From NCBI RefSeq assembly GCF_001420995.1, contig NZ_CP012184.1:5998501-6062500 (forward strand): a DNA stretch of 64,000 nt, in the 5' to 3' direction. The number at the start of each line of letters is the position of its first letter. Positions within the stretch are counted from its first letter, which is position 1. Source of the stretch: Pseudonocardia sp. EC080619-01. Lineage in GTDB: Bacteria > Actinomycetota > Actinomycetes > Mycobacteriales > Pseudonocardiaceae. The notes beneath the pieces were generated by a model. The model saw nothing but the letters and a program-made list of their open reading frames with translations, was not told where the DNA came from and did not search any database. Of the stretch, positions 33,832 to 44,239 are shown one piece after another. The translations under genes were made by a program, and so were the position numbers.

Positions 33832-34737
33832 GTGCAGAGCAGCCAGACCGCCACCGGGACCGTCCGGACCGGGTTGATCGGCGCCGGGATCGGACCGTCG
33901 CTGTCCCCGGCGCTGCACGAGCGGGAGGCTGCCGCACTCGGCGTGCCCCTGCGCTACCGGCGCTGGGACCTCGGCGCGCTCGGTGCCGCGCCGTCCGACG
34001 TCGGCGAGCTGCTCCACCGGGCCCGCGCCGAGGGCTACGCCGGTGTCAACATCACCCACCCCTGCAAGCAAGAGGTGATCCGGCACCTCGACACCCTGTC
34101 CCCCGACGCGGCGGCGATCGGCGCGGTGAACACCGTCGTCGTCGGCACCGACGGCTCCCTGACCGGGCACAACACCGACTGGACCGGATTCCGCGACGGC
34201 CTGCGCGACGGGCTCCCCGGCGCCGGGGCCGGACGCGTCGTGCTGCTCGGTGCAGGCGGCGCCGGGGCGGCCGCCGGGTACGCGCTCGCCCGGGAGGGCG
34301 TCCGCGAGCTGCACGTCGTCGACGTCGACGCCGACCGGGCGGCCTGCCTCGCCCGGCTGCTCGCCCCGCACCTCCGCGACGGCGCCACCGCGACCGGGCG
34401 CCCGCGGGCCGAGCTGGACGGGCTCCTCCCCGGCGCCGACGGCCTGGTGCACGCGACACCGGTCGGGATGGCCGACCACCCCGGCCTGCCGTGCGACGCC
34501 GCGCTGCTCGCCGGGCGCCCGTGGGTCGCCGAGATCGTCTACCGGCCGCTGGACACCGAGCTGCTGCGCACCGCCCGTGCGGCGGGCTGCCGCACCGTCG
34601 ACGGCGGCCGGATGGCCGTGCACCAGGCGGCCGAGGCGTTCCGGCTGTTCACCGGGCACGCGCCGGACCCGGCGCGGATGCTGGAGCACCTGGCCGAGCT
34701 CGTCACCGCCGAGCAGGAGGCCGAGCGTGTCGCCTGA
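33832..34737 (+). CDS. aroE: shikimate/quinate dehydrogenase (AroE family), catabolic context
   Basis: 301 residues. SLSPALHE binds the substrate carboxylate, NITHPCKQE carries the catalytic Lys, GHNTDWTGF the catalytic Asp, and LLGAGGAGAAAGYAL is the cofactor loop. VDVDADRA after the second strand, with Asp, suggests NAD+ over NADP+, as expected for a catabolic enzyme. The GTG start follows GAGGAGG and the TetR operator. It overlaps the next gene by 11 nt. It would oxidise quinate or shikimate to the 3-dehydro compounds used by the following dehydratase. Confidence 0.9.
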   Translation: MQSSQTATGTVRTGLIGAGIGPSLSPALHEREAAALGVPLRYRRWDLGALGAAPSDVGELLHRARAEGYAGVNITHPCKQEVIRHLDTLSPDAAAIGAVNTVVVGTDGSLTGHNTDWTGFRDGLRDGLPGAGAGRVVLLGAGGAGAAAGYALAREGVRELHVVDVDADRAACLARLLAPHLRDGATATGRPRAELDGLLPGADGLVHATPVGMADHPGLPCDAALLAGRPWVAEIVYRPLDTELLRTARAAGCRTVDGGRMAVHQAAEAFRLFTGHAPDPARMLEHLAELVTAEQEAERVA

Positions 34738-36580
34738 GGTCCCCCGGCTCGCGCTGGCCACCGTGTGCCTGTCCGGCACCCTGGAGGACAAGCTCGCCGC
34801 CGCCGCGACCGCCGGGTTCGGCGGCGTGGAGATCTTCGCCCCGGACCTGGTCGCCGACCCGCTGCCGCCCGCCGCGATCGGCGAGCGCTGCCGCGACCTG
34901 GGCCTCTCGGTCGACCTCTACCAGCCGCTGCGCGACATCGACTCCACCGACCCGGACCGGTTCGCCGCCAACCTGCGCCGGGCCGAGGCCACCTTCGACG
35001 TGATGGCCGGCCTCGGCGCCGACACGGTGCTCGTCTGCTCCTCGGTCGCTCCGGACGCCGTCGCCGGCACCGACCGGCTCGCCGCACAGCTGCACACCCT
35101 CGCCGGCCGCGCCCAGGACCGCGGCATCCGGATCGCCTACGAGGCCCTGGCGTGGGGCCGCCACGTCGACACCTGGGACGCCTCCTGGGCCGCCGTGGCC
35201 GCCGCCGACCACCCCGCACTCGGACTGTGCCTGGACTCCTTCCACGTCCTGGCCCGCGGCTCCGATCCCGCCCCGATCGCCGGCGTCCCCGGCGACAAGC
35301 TGTTCTTCCTCCAGCTCGCCGACGCCCGCGAGCTCTCGATGGACGTGCTGTCCTGGAGCCGCCACCACCGGTTGTTCCCCGGCCAGGGCGGCTTCGACCT
35401 GCCCGCCTTCCTCGCACCCGTCCTGGCCGCGGGCTACAGCGGCCCGCTGTCGCTGGAGGTGTTCAACGACGTCTTCCGCCAGGCCGACCCCGTCCGCACC
35501 GCCGTCGACGCCCGCCGGTCCCTGATCGCGCTGGCCGAGGCCACCGCCCACCACGGCACCGGCGGCACCGGCACCGACCCGGTCGCCACACCCGCACCAC
35601 GGCTCGGCGGGCCGGCGTTCGTCGAGCTCGCCGCCGGACCCGAGCTGGGCCGCGTGCTGCGCGCCCTCGGGTTCAGCCGCACCGGGGTCCACCGCACCAA
35701 ACAGGTCGAGCGCTACCGGCAGGGCGACGCCACACTGCTGGTCAACGCCGCCGGCCCGCACCCCGGCACCGGCAGCGCCGTCGCCGCGATCGCCCTCGAC
35801 TCGGCCGACCCCACCGCCTCGGCCCGCCGCGCCGCCCGGCTCTGCGCACCCCCGCTGCCCCGGGCCACCGGCCCCGGCGAGGCCGATCTCGCCGAGATCT
35901 CCGCGCCCGACGGCACCTCGGTGTTCCTCTGCCGCACCGACTCGCCCACGAGCTGGGCCCACGACTTCGTCACCGTCGACGAGCCCCCGGTGCCCGGCAC
36001 CGGCATCCACGCGATCGACCACATCGGACTGACCCAGCCCTATGACGCGTTCGACGAGGCCGTGCTGTTCCACCGCACCGTCCTCGGACTCGGCACCGTC
36101 GCCGACGGCGAGTACGCCGCCCCGTTCGGCCTGGTCCGCAGCCGCGCCCTGGCCGACGACGCCCGCCGCGTCCGGATCGCGCTCACCGTGTCCCTGCTGC
36201 GCCGCGGCGAGTGGGGTCCCGGCGTCGCCGACCCCCAGTACGTCGCCCTCGCCTGCGACGACGTCCTCGCCACCGCGGCCGCCGCCCGCGACGCCGGGGT
36301 CCCCCTGCTGCCCGTACCGGGCAACTACCACGACGACCTCGCCGCCCGCCTCGACCTGCCCGGACCCACGATCTCCGCCTACCGCGACCTCGGTGTCCTG
36401 CACGAACGCGACGCCGGGGGCGACTACCTGCAGGTCTGTACCGAGCTGCTCGGCGGGCGCCTGTTCCTCGCCCTCGTCCAGCGCACCGGCACCCACGACG
36501 GCCACGGCTGGACCGACGCGCCCGTCCGGATGGCCGCCCACCGCCGCTCCCGGCTGGCGCGGTCACCCGCACCGTCCTGA
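34727..36580 (+). CDS. quiC: 3-dehydroshikimate dehydratase fused to HPPD-like domain
   Basis: 617 residues. The N-terminal ~280 form a TIM-barrel dehydratase; likely metal ligands are visible in YEALAWGRH, CLDSFH, FLQLADA and SLEVFND. It converts 3-dehydroshikimate to protocatechuate. The C-terminal ~330 resemble 4-hydroxyphenylpyruvate dioxygenase (two VOC modules). There the first iron His is kept (IDHIG), but the second position reads PQYVALACDD (His to Tyr) and the third LFLALVQR (Glu to Ala), so that half is probably not a dioxygenase. The GTG start lies inside aroE after AGGAGG. Confidence 0.9.
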   Translation: MSPEVPRLALATVCLSGTLEDKLAAAATAGFGGVEIFAPDLVADPLPPAAIGERCRDLGLSVDLYQPLRDIDSTDPDRFAANLRRAEATFDVMAGLGADTVLVCSSVAPDAVAGTDRLAAQLHTLAGRAQDRGIRIAYEALAWGRHVDTWDASWAAVAAADHPALGLCLDSFHVLARGSDPAPIAGVPGDKLFFLQLADARELSMDVLSWSRHHRLFPGQGGFDLPAFLAPVLAAGYSGPLSLEVFNDVFRQADPVRTAVDARRSLIALAEATAHHGTGGTGTDPVATPAPRLGGPAFVELAAGPELGRVLRALGFSRTGVHRTKQVERYRQGDATLLVNAAGPHPGTGSAVAAIALDSADPTASARRAARLCAPPLPRATGPGEADLAEISAPDGTSVFLCRTDSPTSWAHDFVTVDEPPVPGTGIHAIDHIGLTQPYDAFDEAVLFHRTVLGLGTVADGEYAAPFGLVRSRALADDARRVRIALTVSLLRRGEWGPGVADPQYVALACDDVLATAAAARDAGVPLLPVPGNYHDDLAARLDLPGPTISAYRDLGVLHERDAGGDYLQVCTELLGGRLFLALVQRTGTHDGHGWTDAPVRMAAHRRSRLARSPAPS

Positions 36581-36583
36581 AAC

Positions 36584-36612
36584 GGGCCCCGGCCGCGCGG
36601 CGGCCGGGGCCC
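36584..36612. terminator. bidirectional terminator-like hairpin
   Basis: GGGCCCCGGCCGC and GCGGCCGGGGCCC pair perfectly (13 bp) around GCG, in the 40-bp gap between the convergent quiC-type gene and gcvP. No T-tract. Confidence 0.75.
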
Positions 36613-36620
36613 GGAGCGGA

Positions 36621-39497
<2,877 letters not shown>

Positions 39498-39580
39498 GGC
39501 GCCTCCGGGGTACTACTCGGTCAGGCCGGGGACAGGGCGGTCACGCCCCTCCCCCTCTGTCCGTACCCGCGGTGGCGGGC

Positions 39581-39752
39581 GCCTGAGAGATTCACCCGAG
39601 GCTTCGGGCTTTCCCCGTCGGCGGACGGACCTCCCCGTGGTGGCCCGTCGCTTTCCAGAGGCGTCTCGACCGTACGGTCCGTGTGCCTGAGAGATTCCGG
39701 GAAGGGATTTGCTCCTTCGGCGCCCGGCCTCCTGCACCGGGTCTCTCCCGCA
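39581..39752 (-). ncRNA. tandem glycine riboswitch
   Basis: Read on the minus strand, the first aptamer runs GCGGGAGAGACC ... GCCGAAGGAGCAA ... AATCTCTCAGGC (39752-39684). A linker leads to the second aptamer with CGACGGGGAAAGCCC and ATCTCTCAGGC (to 39581). Two GAGAG/CTCTCAGGC pairs and the CCGAAGGAGCAA core are diagnostic of the glycine riboswitch. It sits before gcvP. TACCCT (39781-39776) upstream is a possible -10 box. Other parts of the 344-bp region between 39498 and 39841 hold no gene. Confidence 0.93.
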
Positions 39753-39841
39753 CGGCGTCAACGACTACCGGCAACAGGGTACCCGTCTTCTCCGTACTTT
39801 CACGGCGCCGGCGCCCGCCGGTGCTCGTCACACTTCCGTGC

Positions 39842-40141
39842 ATGTCGAACACCAGCAGCGCGACCACCACGCCCGCGACCACCGCGGCCTTCCACATGCA
39901 GTCGGTCCTGTCCTTCGGCGTGTCGCTGGCCGCCGTCGTGATCGGGACCGTCTACCTGCCCGTCGACGGGTGGGTGAAGGCGTTCCTCGCGATCGCCGTC
40001 CTCTACGCGATCACGTCCGCGTTCACCCTCGCCAAGTGCGTGCGGGACCGCCAGGAGAGCCTGACCGTGGTCAACCGGGTAGACCAGGCGCGGATGGAGA
40101 AGCTCCTGTCCGAGCACGACCCGTTCCGCTCGGTGGCGTGA
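39842..40141 (+). CDS. YiaA/YiaB-type small membrane protein
   Basis: 99 residues with two hydrophobic helices (FHMQSVLSFGVSLAAVVIGTVYLP and AFLAIAVLYAITSAFTLAK, each ~20) joined by DGWVK. The pattern matches the yiaA/B two-helix domain. The C-terminus is charged and cytoplasmic (CVRDRQESLTVVNRVDQARMEK, cut here to the key part). The ATG has no clear ribosome site. Convergent with ftsR. Function unknown. Confidence 0.75.
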   Translation: MSNTSSATTTPATTAAFHMQSVLSFGVSLAAVVIGTVYLPVDGWVKAFLAIAVLYAITSAFTLAKCVRDRQESLTVVNRVDQARMEKLLSEHDPFRSVA

Positions 40142-40159
40142 CCCGGGGCCGTGCAGGAC

Positions 40160-40765
40160 TCAGGAGATCGCGCGGCGGGACCGCCTGCGGGCGAGCTCGT
40201 CCTCCGGGGACTCGTCGACGGTGCCGCCGTCGGCGCGCTCCGCCGGGAAATCCTTGATCACACCGGTGATCTCGCGCATCGCACCGGAGACGGCGATGCC
40301 GAAGACGCCCTGGCCACCCTGGAGGAGATCGACGACCTCCTCCGGCGAGGTGCACTCGTAGACGGTCGTTCCGTCCGAGAACAGCGTGATGCCGGCCAGG
40401 TCCCGGATGCCCCGCCGGCGCAGGTGCTCCACGGCGATCCGGATGTTCTGGAGTGACACACCCGCGTCGAGCAGGCGCTTGACGATCTTCAGGACGAGGA
40501 CGTCCTTGAAGGAGTACAGCCGCTGGCTGCCCGATCCGGCCGCACCTCTTATCGACGGCACGACCAGACCCGTGCGGGCCCAGTAGTCGAGCTGCCGGTA
40601 GGTGATCCCCACGACCTGGCACGCGGTCGGGCCGCGGAAGCCGACGAGGCTGTCGGGCACCCCGTCGAGCCCGTCACCGACGAGCGGGTCCGGGAACAGC
40701 TCTCCCTGTCCCGGCCCCTCGGGTGGTGGCGTCTGCACCGCGTGGTCTCCCTCGGTCGGCCGCAC
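40160..40765 (-). CDS. ftsR: MerR family regulator, FtsR (Rv1830) type
   Basis: 201 residues. The helix-turn-helix ACQVVGITYRQLDYWARTGLV, then GSGSQRLYSFKDVLVLKIVKRLLDAG and TLFSDGTTVYECTSPEEVVDLLQGGQG are near-identical in type to mycobacterial Rv1830. Relatives activate ftsZ in Corynebacterium. The GTG at 40765 is chosen because CCGGAGGGGAGC lies just before it; an in-frame GTG at 40786 exists but has no site. A perfect 7+4+7 palindrome lies 54 bp upstream. In the conserved garA locus. Confidence 0.88.
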   Translation of the reverse strand: MRPTEGDHAVQTPPPEGPGQGELFPDPLVGDGLDGVPDSLVGFRGPTACQVVGITYRQLDYWARTGLVVPSIRGAAGSGSQRLYSFKDVLVLKIVKRLLDAGVSLQNIRIAVEHLRRRGIRDLAGITLFSDGTTVYECTSPEEVVDLLQGGQGVFGIAVSGAMREITGVIKDFPAERADGGTVDESPEDELARRRSRRAIS

Positions 40766-40818
40766 CGCGCTCCCCTCCGGTACCACATCACTCTGGGTGC
40801 CCGAGGAGTTCCACGGAT

Positions 40819-40836
40819 GTCATCAGTAGTGATGAC
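40819..40836. promoter_or_regulatory. perfect palindrome upstream of ftsR
   Basis: GTCATCAGTAGTGATGAC: 7-bp arms around GTAG, 54 bp before the ftsR start and downstream of the DUF151 stop. It is unusually AT-rich for the window. It may be an FtsR self-binding site or a site for another regulator. Confidence 0.55.
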
Positions 40837-40963
40837 GGTAGGCCCGGCGGACGGGGTGGTCAACGCGGCTCGCCGACACGGGCGTACCGGACGGCGCGGG
40901 ACCCACGTCCCTCGGCCGGACGGAGCACGGCCGGCGGTCGCCGGCCGCGCCGAACGGTCGCTC

Positions 40964-41440
40964 TCAGCCCGGCTGGGCGCCGCGGAAGTCCTCCGGCGAG
41001 ACGGAGTCGAGGAACTCGCGGAACTTCTCGACCTCGTCCTCCTGCTCGTCCGGGATGACGAGCCCGGCCTCGGCGAGGACGCTCTCGTCGGCGTGCACCG
41101 GGACCCCGGTGCGCAGCGCCAGCGCGATCGAGTCACTCGGTCGTGCGGAGACGGTCACGCCGCCGTCGAAGATCAGCTCGGCGTAGAAGGTGCCCTCCTG
41201 GAGGTCCGTCACCCGGACCTGCTCCAGCCGACGGCCGAGCGCACCGATCACGTCCTTGAGGAGATCGTGGGTGAGCGGCCGCGCCGGCTTCACGCCCTGC
41301 TGCTCCAGGGCTATCGCCGTCGCCTCCACGGACCCGATCCAGATCGGGAGGTAACGGTCCCCGTTGGTCTCCCGCAGCAGCAGGATCGGCTGGTTCGCCG
41401 GGAGTTCGACCCGGACGCCCACGACGCGCATCTCGCTCAT
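40964..41440 (-). CDS. DUF151 bifunctional nuclease family protein
   Basis: 158 residues. MRVVGVRVELPANQPILLLRE at the start, YLPIWIGSVEATAIALEQQG, HDLLKDVI, and ARPSDSIALALRTGVPV are the DUF151 blocks. A plant member was reported as a bifunctional DNase/RNase; the bacterial role is unsettled. The acidic C-terminus (EEQEDEVEK-like) is usual in actinobacteria. The ATG at 41440 has a GGGGAGG site; the longer upstream reading is Gly/Arg-rich and rejected. In the order gcvH-garA-DUF151-ftsR, as in mycobacteria but without the Rv1828-type MerR gene. Confidence 0.9.
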   Translation of the reverse strand: MSEMRVVGVRVELPANQPILLLRETNGDRYLPIWIGSVEATAIALEQQGVKPARPLTHDLLKDVIGALGRRLEQVRVTDLQEGTFYAELIFDGGVTVSARPSDSIALALRTGVPVHADESVLAEAGLVIPDEQEDEVEKFREFLDSVSPEDFRGAQPG

Positions 41441-41680
41441 CAGCCCGCCTCCCCGGCCCTTGCGGGCCTGTCGGCCGGCCCGGGTGTACCCGCCACCCCG
41501 GCCGCCCGGATCGCCTTGCTCGCCCTGGTCCGTGTGGTCACTTCCGCTCCCACCACCGACACGCTCCGACGCTACACGGGCGGGGCCGTCCACGCCCGCC
41601 TCCGGACGGGGTGTGACGACGTCCTTTCGACGATCGTCACACGGCCGTCGCGCGCGGCGTGTCGGCTCGACATCCGCCCG

Positions 41681-41697
41681 CCCGCACGTCGTGCGGG
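41681..41697. terminator. hairpin right after the garA stop
   Basis: CCCGCACGTCGTGCGGG: 7-bp stem with a 3-nt loop, ending 1 nt before the garA stop. It probably attenuates gcvH-garA read-through into DUF151. The rest of the 258-bp gap (41441-41698) shows no gene. Confidence 0.55.
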
Positions 41698-41698
41698 A

Positions 41699-42148
41699 TC
41701 AGCCCTGGCCGGGCTCGCGCGGACCGGTCAGGAAGACCAGCCGGAACTTGCCGATCTGCACCTCGTCGCCGTTCGCGAGCACGGCCGTGTCGACCGGCTC
41801 GCGGTTGACGTAGGTGCCGTTGAGGCTGCCGACGTCGACGACGACGAACTCGCCGGCGTCACGGCGGAACTCCGCGTGCCGCCGGGAGACGGTCACGTCG
41901 TCGAGGAAGATGTCGCTGTCCGGGTGCCGGCCCGCGCTCGTGGTCGGCACGTCGAGCAGGAAGCGCGAACCGGCGTTCGGGCCGCGCCGGACGACGAGCA
42001 ACGCCGACCCGGCGGGCAGACCGTCGACACCGGAGACGGCCGGCTCCGCGCTCGGCTGCTCCACGTCGGCGAGGAAGTCAGCCCGGAACACCGACGTGGT
42101 CTCCGGTGCGCGCTCCGGTGGCACGTCGCGCGGGTCGTTCGTGGTCAC
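41699..42148 (-). CDS. garA: GarA/OdhI FHA-domain regulator
   Basis: 149 residues. The N-terminal ETTSVFRADFL motif holds the Thr pair (17/18) that PknB/PknG phosphorylate in mycobacteria and corynebacteria. The FHA domain (SAGRHPDSDIFLDDVTVSRRHAEF, here residues ~71-94, and SLNGTYVN) then binds the phospho-Thr or the target enzymes. Unphosphorylated GarA inhibits 2-oxoglutarate dehydrogenase and glutamate dehydrogenase. All key FHA residues are present. The GTG start has an AGGAGGAG site. Confidence 0.95.
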   Translation of the reverse strand: MTTNDPRDVPPERAPETTSVFRADFLADVEQPSAEPAVSGVDGLPAGSALLVVRRGPNAGSRFLLDVPTTSAGRHPDSDIFLDDVTVSRRHAEFRRDAGEFVVVDVGSLNGTYVNREPVDTAVLANGDEVQIGKFRLVFLTGPREPGQG

Positions 42149-42257
42149 GTCGGGGTCTCCTCCTGTAGGAAACGGGTCCCGGACGTGGTCCGGGCGATGA
42201 TCAGCGGCGTTGTCAGGGGATTCGAAACTACCGGTCCGGCAGGCACGGCGGAACGGG

Positions 42258-42650
42258 TCAGGAACCGTCTGCCAGCTGCCGGTAGGCCTCCGCGTCGAGC
42301 AGCCCCTCGGGCAGCCCGCCGTCGGCCAGGCGCACGTCCACCAGCCACCCGTCGCCGTAGGGGCCCGAGTTGACCAGCTCCGGGGCGCCCTCGAGCGACT
42401 CGTTGACGGCCACCACCTCGCCGGCCACCGGCGCGTAGATGTCCGACACCGACTTGGTCGACTCGACCTCGCCCATGGTGTCGCCCGCGGTCACGGTCTC
42501 GCCCACCGTGGGCAGCTGGACGAACACGACGTCGCCGAGCTGGGACTGGGCATGGTCGGTGATACCGATCCGGACCACCCCGTCCCCGGTCTCACGTACC
42601 CACTCGTGGGCTTCGGTGTAGGTCAGGTCCGACGGAATCTCCGAGCTCAC
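42258..42650 (-). CDS. gcvH: glycine cleavage system H protein
   Basis: 130 residues. The lipoylated Lys66 is in GEVESTKSVSDIYAP. YTEAHEWVR and GITDHAQSQLGDVVFVQLP are family hallmarks. It shuttles the aminomethyl group between P, T and L proteins. The GTG follows TAGGCT by 6 nt with no ribosome site, suggesting a leaderless transcript; that box overlaps the TAG stop of the pgsA-like gene. The riboswitch-controlled gcvP is in the same region but a separate transcript. Confidence 0.96.
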   Translation of the reverse strand: MSSEIPSDLTYTEAHEWVRETGDGVVRIGITDHAQSQLGDVVFVQLPTVGETVTAGDTMGEVESTKSVSDIYAPVAGEVVAVNESLEGAPELVNSGPYGDGWLVDVRLADGGLPEGLLDAEAYRQLADGS

Positions 42651-42656
42651 GCGGCG

Positions 42657-42662
42657 AGCCTA
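42657..42662 (-). promoter_or_regulatory. -10 box of a probable leaderless gcvH transcript
   Basis: TAGGCT on the minus strand, 6 nt before the gcvH GTG; its TAG is also the stop codon of the upstream gene. Confidence 0.4.
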
Positions 42663-43403
42663 GCCCCCCGCGCCGCCGTGATCGAACCGGGTGCGCGCAG
42701 CGGGACCGGCCGGCGACGGGCGGCGCATCGCCAGCACGAACTGCGCGAGGTAGAGGACCCCGGTCCAGAGGTAGAGCGCGACGCCCCAGATCGCGAAGGC
42801 GTGCGCGATCACGGCCACGACGGACTCCGCGGGGGTCGGCCCGTCGCCGAGCAGCAGCAGCGGGAAGGCGTAGAGGAGCACGAACGTCGCCGCCTTGCCG
42901 AGGTAGACGACCTCGAACGGCGCCCACCCGCGGCGGCGCATCACGAGCACGCAGGCGGCGAGCACGACGTCGCGCGCCACCAGCGCGGCCACCACCCACC
43001 ACGGGACGAGCCCGCGGATCGCCAGCCCCACCAGAGCGGCCAGGATGTAGAGGCGGTCGACCGCCGGGTCGAGCATCGCGCCGAGCCGGCTGTACTGGTC
43101 CAGGACCCGCGCGAGCTTGCCGTCGAGCCAGTCGGTGAAGCCGCCGATCGCCAGCACGGTGACGGCCCAGACGTCGGCCTCCGGGCCGAGCATCAGCCAG
43201 AGGAACAGCGGGACGCCGAGCAGGCGCAGCACGCTGAGCGCGTTCGGGACGGTCCACAGCCGGTCGTCGGCGGTGGGCGGGCCCGCGACCTCGTGGACCG
43301 AGTCCCGGACGGTGACGCGCACCGTGTCGCGCGCCTCCCGCACCGTCTCGCGGGCGTTCCGCCGCACGGCTGCGGCCCTGCCCGTGTCCGACTCCCCGCC
43401 CAC
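42660..43403 (-). CDS. CDP-alcohol phosphatidyltransferase (PgsA-like)
   Basis: 247-residue membrane enzyme. The family motif D-G-x2-A-R-x8-G-x3-D-x3-D is seen as WLDGKLARVLDQYSRLGAMLDPAVDRLY. NALSVLRLLGVPLFLWLML is the first helix. It most likely makes phosphatidylglycerophosphate or a related anionic lipid, as for the pgsA2-type gene near mycobacterial garA. A charged ~40-residue N-terminal extension (Arg/Glu repeats, RETVREARDTVRVTVRDSV) precedes the membrane part. The GTG follows TAGGCT by 6 nt (leaderless). Confidence 0.88.
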   Translation of the reverse strand: MGGESDTGRAAAVRRNARETVREARDTVRVTVRDSVHEVAGPPTADDRLWTVPNALSVLRLLGVPLFLWLMLGPEADVWAVTVLAIGGFTDWLDGKLARVLDQYSRLGAMLDPAVDRLYILAALVGLAIRGLVPWWVVAALVARDVVLAACVLVMRRRGWAPFEVVYLGKAATFVLLYAFPLLLLGDGPTPAESVVAVIAHAFAIWGVALYLWTGVLYLAQFVLAMRRPSPAGPAARTRFDHGGAGG

Positions 43404-43409
43404 GTGGTC

Positions 43410-43415
43410 AGCCTA
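43410..43415 (-). promoter_or_regulatory. -10 box of a probable leaderless pgsA-like transcript
   Basis: TAGGCT on the minus strand, 6 nt before the GTG at 43403. Confidence 0.4.
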
Positions 43416-43457
43416 GACGCCCCTCCGCGCTGTACCGGAGCGGACGGTGGGGTGAGG

Positions 43458-43985
43458 ATGGAGGGCGTGACGGACTCGAACACCACATCGCTGAAGGACA
43501 TCCAGGCCCCGCTGAAGCAGCAGTACCGCGACGACCCCGAGGCCGCCGTCGTGACGCTGAAGGCGGACGGCGAGCTGGGCGCCGGCGTCTCCTGCAAGGT
43601 GACGACCGGGCAGGCGCTCGCCGAGGCCGGCCTGCACCCGGCCACCGGTGGCGACGGCACGCAGCTGTGCTCCGGCGACATGCTCCTCGAGGCGCTCGTC
43701 GCCTGCTCCGGCGTCACCCTCCAGGCGGTCGCGACCGCGCTGGAGCTGGACGTGACGGGCTCGGTGCGGGCCGAGGGCGACCTCGACTTCCGCGGCACGC
43801 TCGGCGTCGTCAAGGACGCGCCCGTCGGGTTCCGCGACATCCGGCTGACCTTCGACATCGACGCGCCGGGGGCCGACGACGAGAAGATCGCCACCCTGAT
43901 CAAGCTCACCGAGCGGTACTGCGTGGTGCTGCAGACGATCAAGGGCAGCGCCACGACCTCGGTGGACGTCACCAGCAGGTCCTGA
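43458..43985 (+). CDS. OsmC family protein
   Basis: 175 residues. The first Cys is in TQLCSGDMLLEALVACSGVTLQAVA, where the second Cys of the usual pair also falls (ACSGVT), and the general layout matches OsmC/Ohr-like proteins that reduce organic hydroperoxides or act on thiol substrates. LKADGELGAGVSCKV and VDVTSRS frame the domain. ATG 43458 is chosen; the GTG at 43467 is too close to its GGAGGG. A strong hairpin follows at 44051-44092. Confidence 0.8.
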   Translation: MEGVTDSNTTSLKDIQAPLKQQYRDDPEAAVVTLKADGELGAGVSCKVTTGQALAEAGLHPATGGDGTQLCSGDMLLEALVACSGVTLQAVATALELDVTGSVRAEGDLDFRGTLGVVKDAPVGFRDIRLTFDIDAPGADDEKIATLIKLTERYCVVLQTIKGSATTSVDVTSRS

Positions 43986-44050
43986 GCGCCCGTACCCGGG
44001 ACACCGCCGCTCGTCCGTCCGGAGCACCGGCGCGCGGCGAACGGACACGG

Positions 44051-44092
44051 GCGGCCCGCCACGATCACGGCTCACCGCCGGTGGCGGGCCGC
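44051..44092. terminator. terminator-like hairpin downstream of the OsmC gene
   Basis: GCGGCCCGCCAC and GTGGCGGGCCGC pair perfectly (12 bp) around an 18-nt loop. It lies in the gene-free stretch 43986-44239, which otherwise shows no gene and presumably carries the promoter of the MEDS-STAS operon. Confidence 0.65.
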
Positions 44093-44239
44093 TCGGCGCG
44101 CTTCACCGTCGGTTCGGCGCCCGGCACTCTCCGGGGTCTGCGGGCTCCTGTTCGGACGTCCGTACGGTGGTCGCGTCCAGGGACGACGTGACTGGGCGTG
44201 CCCGCGTCACCCGCGCGCGCACGTCACGGCAGGTGAATC

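Noticed and set aside
33832..34737. Biosynthetic shikimate dehydrogenase
   Set aside because: Operon with a dehydroshikimate dehydratase, an MHS transporter and a shared TetR operator fits catabolism better; no other aromatic-biosynthesis gene is near.
39757..39762. TTGACG on the minus strand just before the glycine riboswitch as a -35 box
   Set aside because: A -10 would fall inside the first aptamer, which must be transcribed whole; TACCCT upstream is a better candidate.
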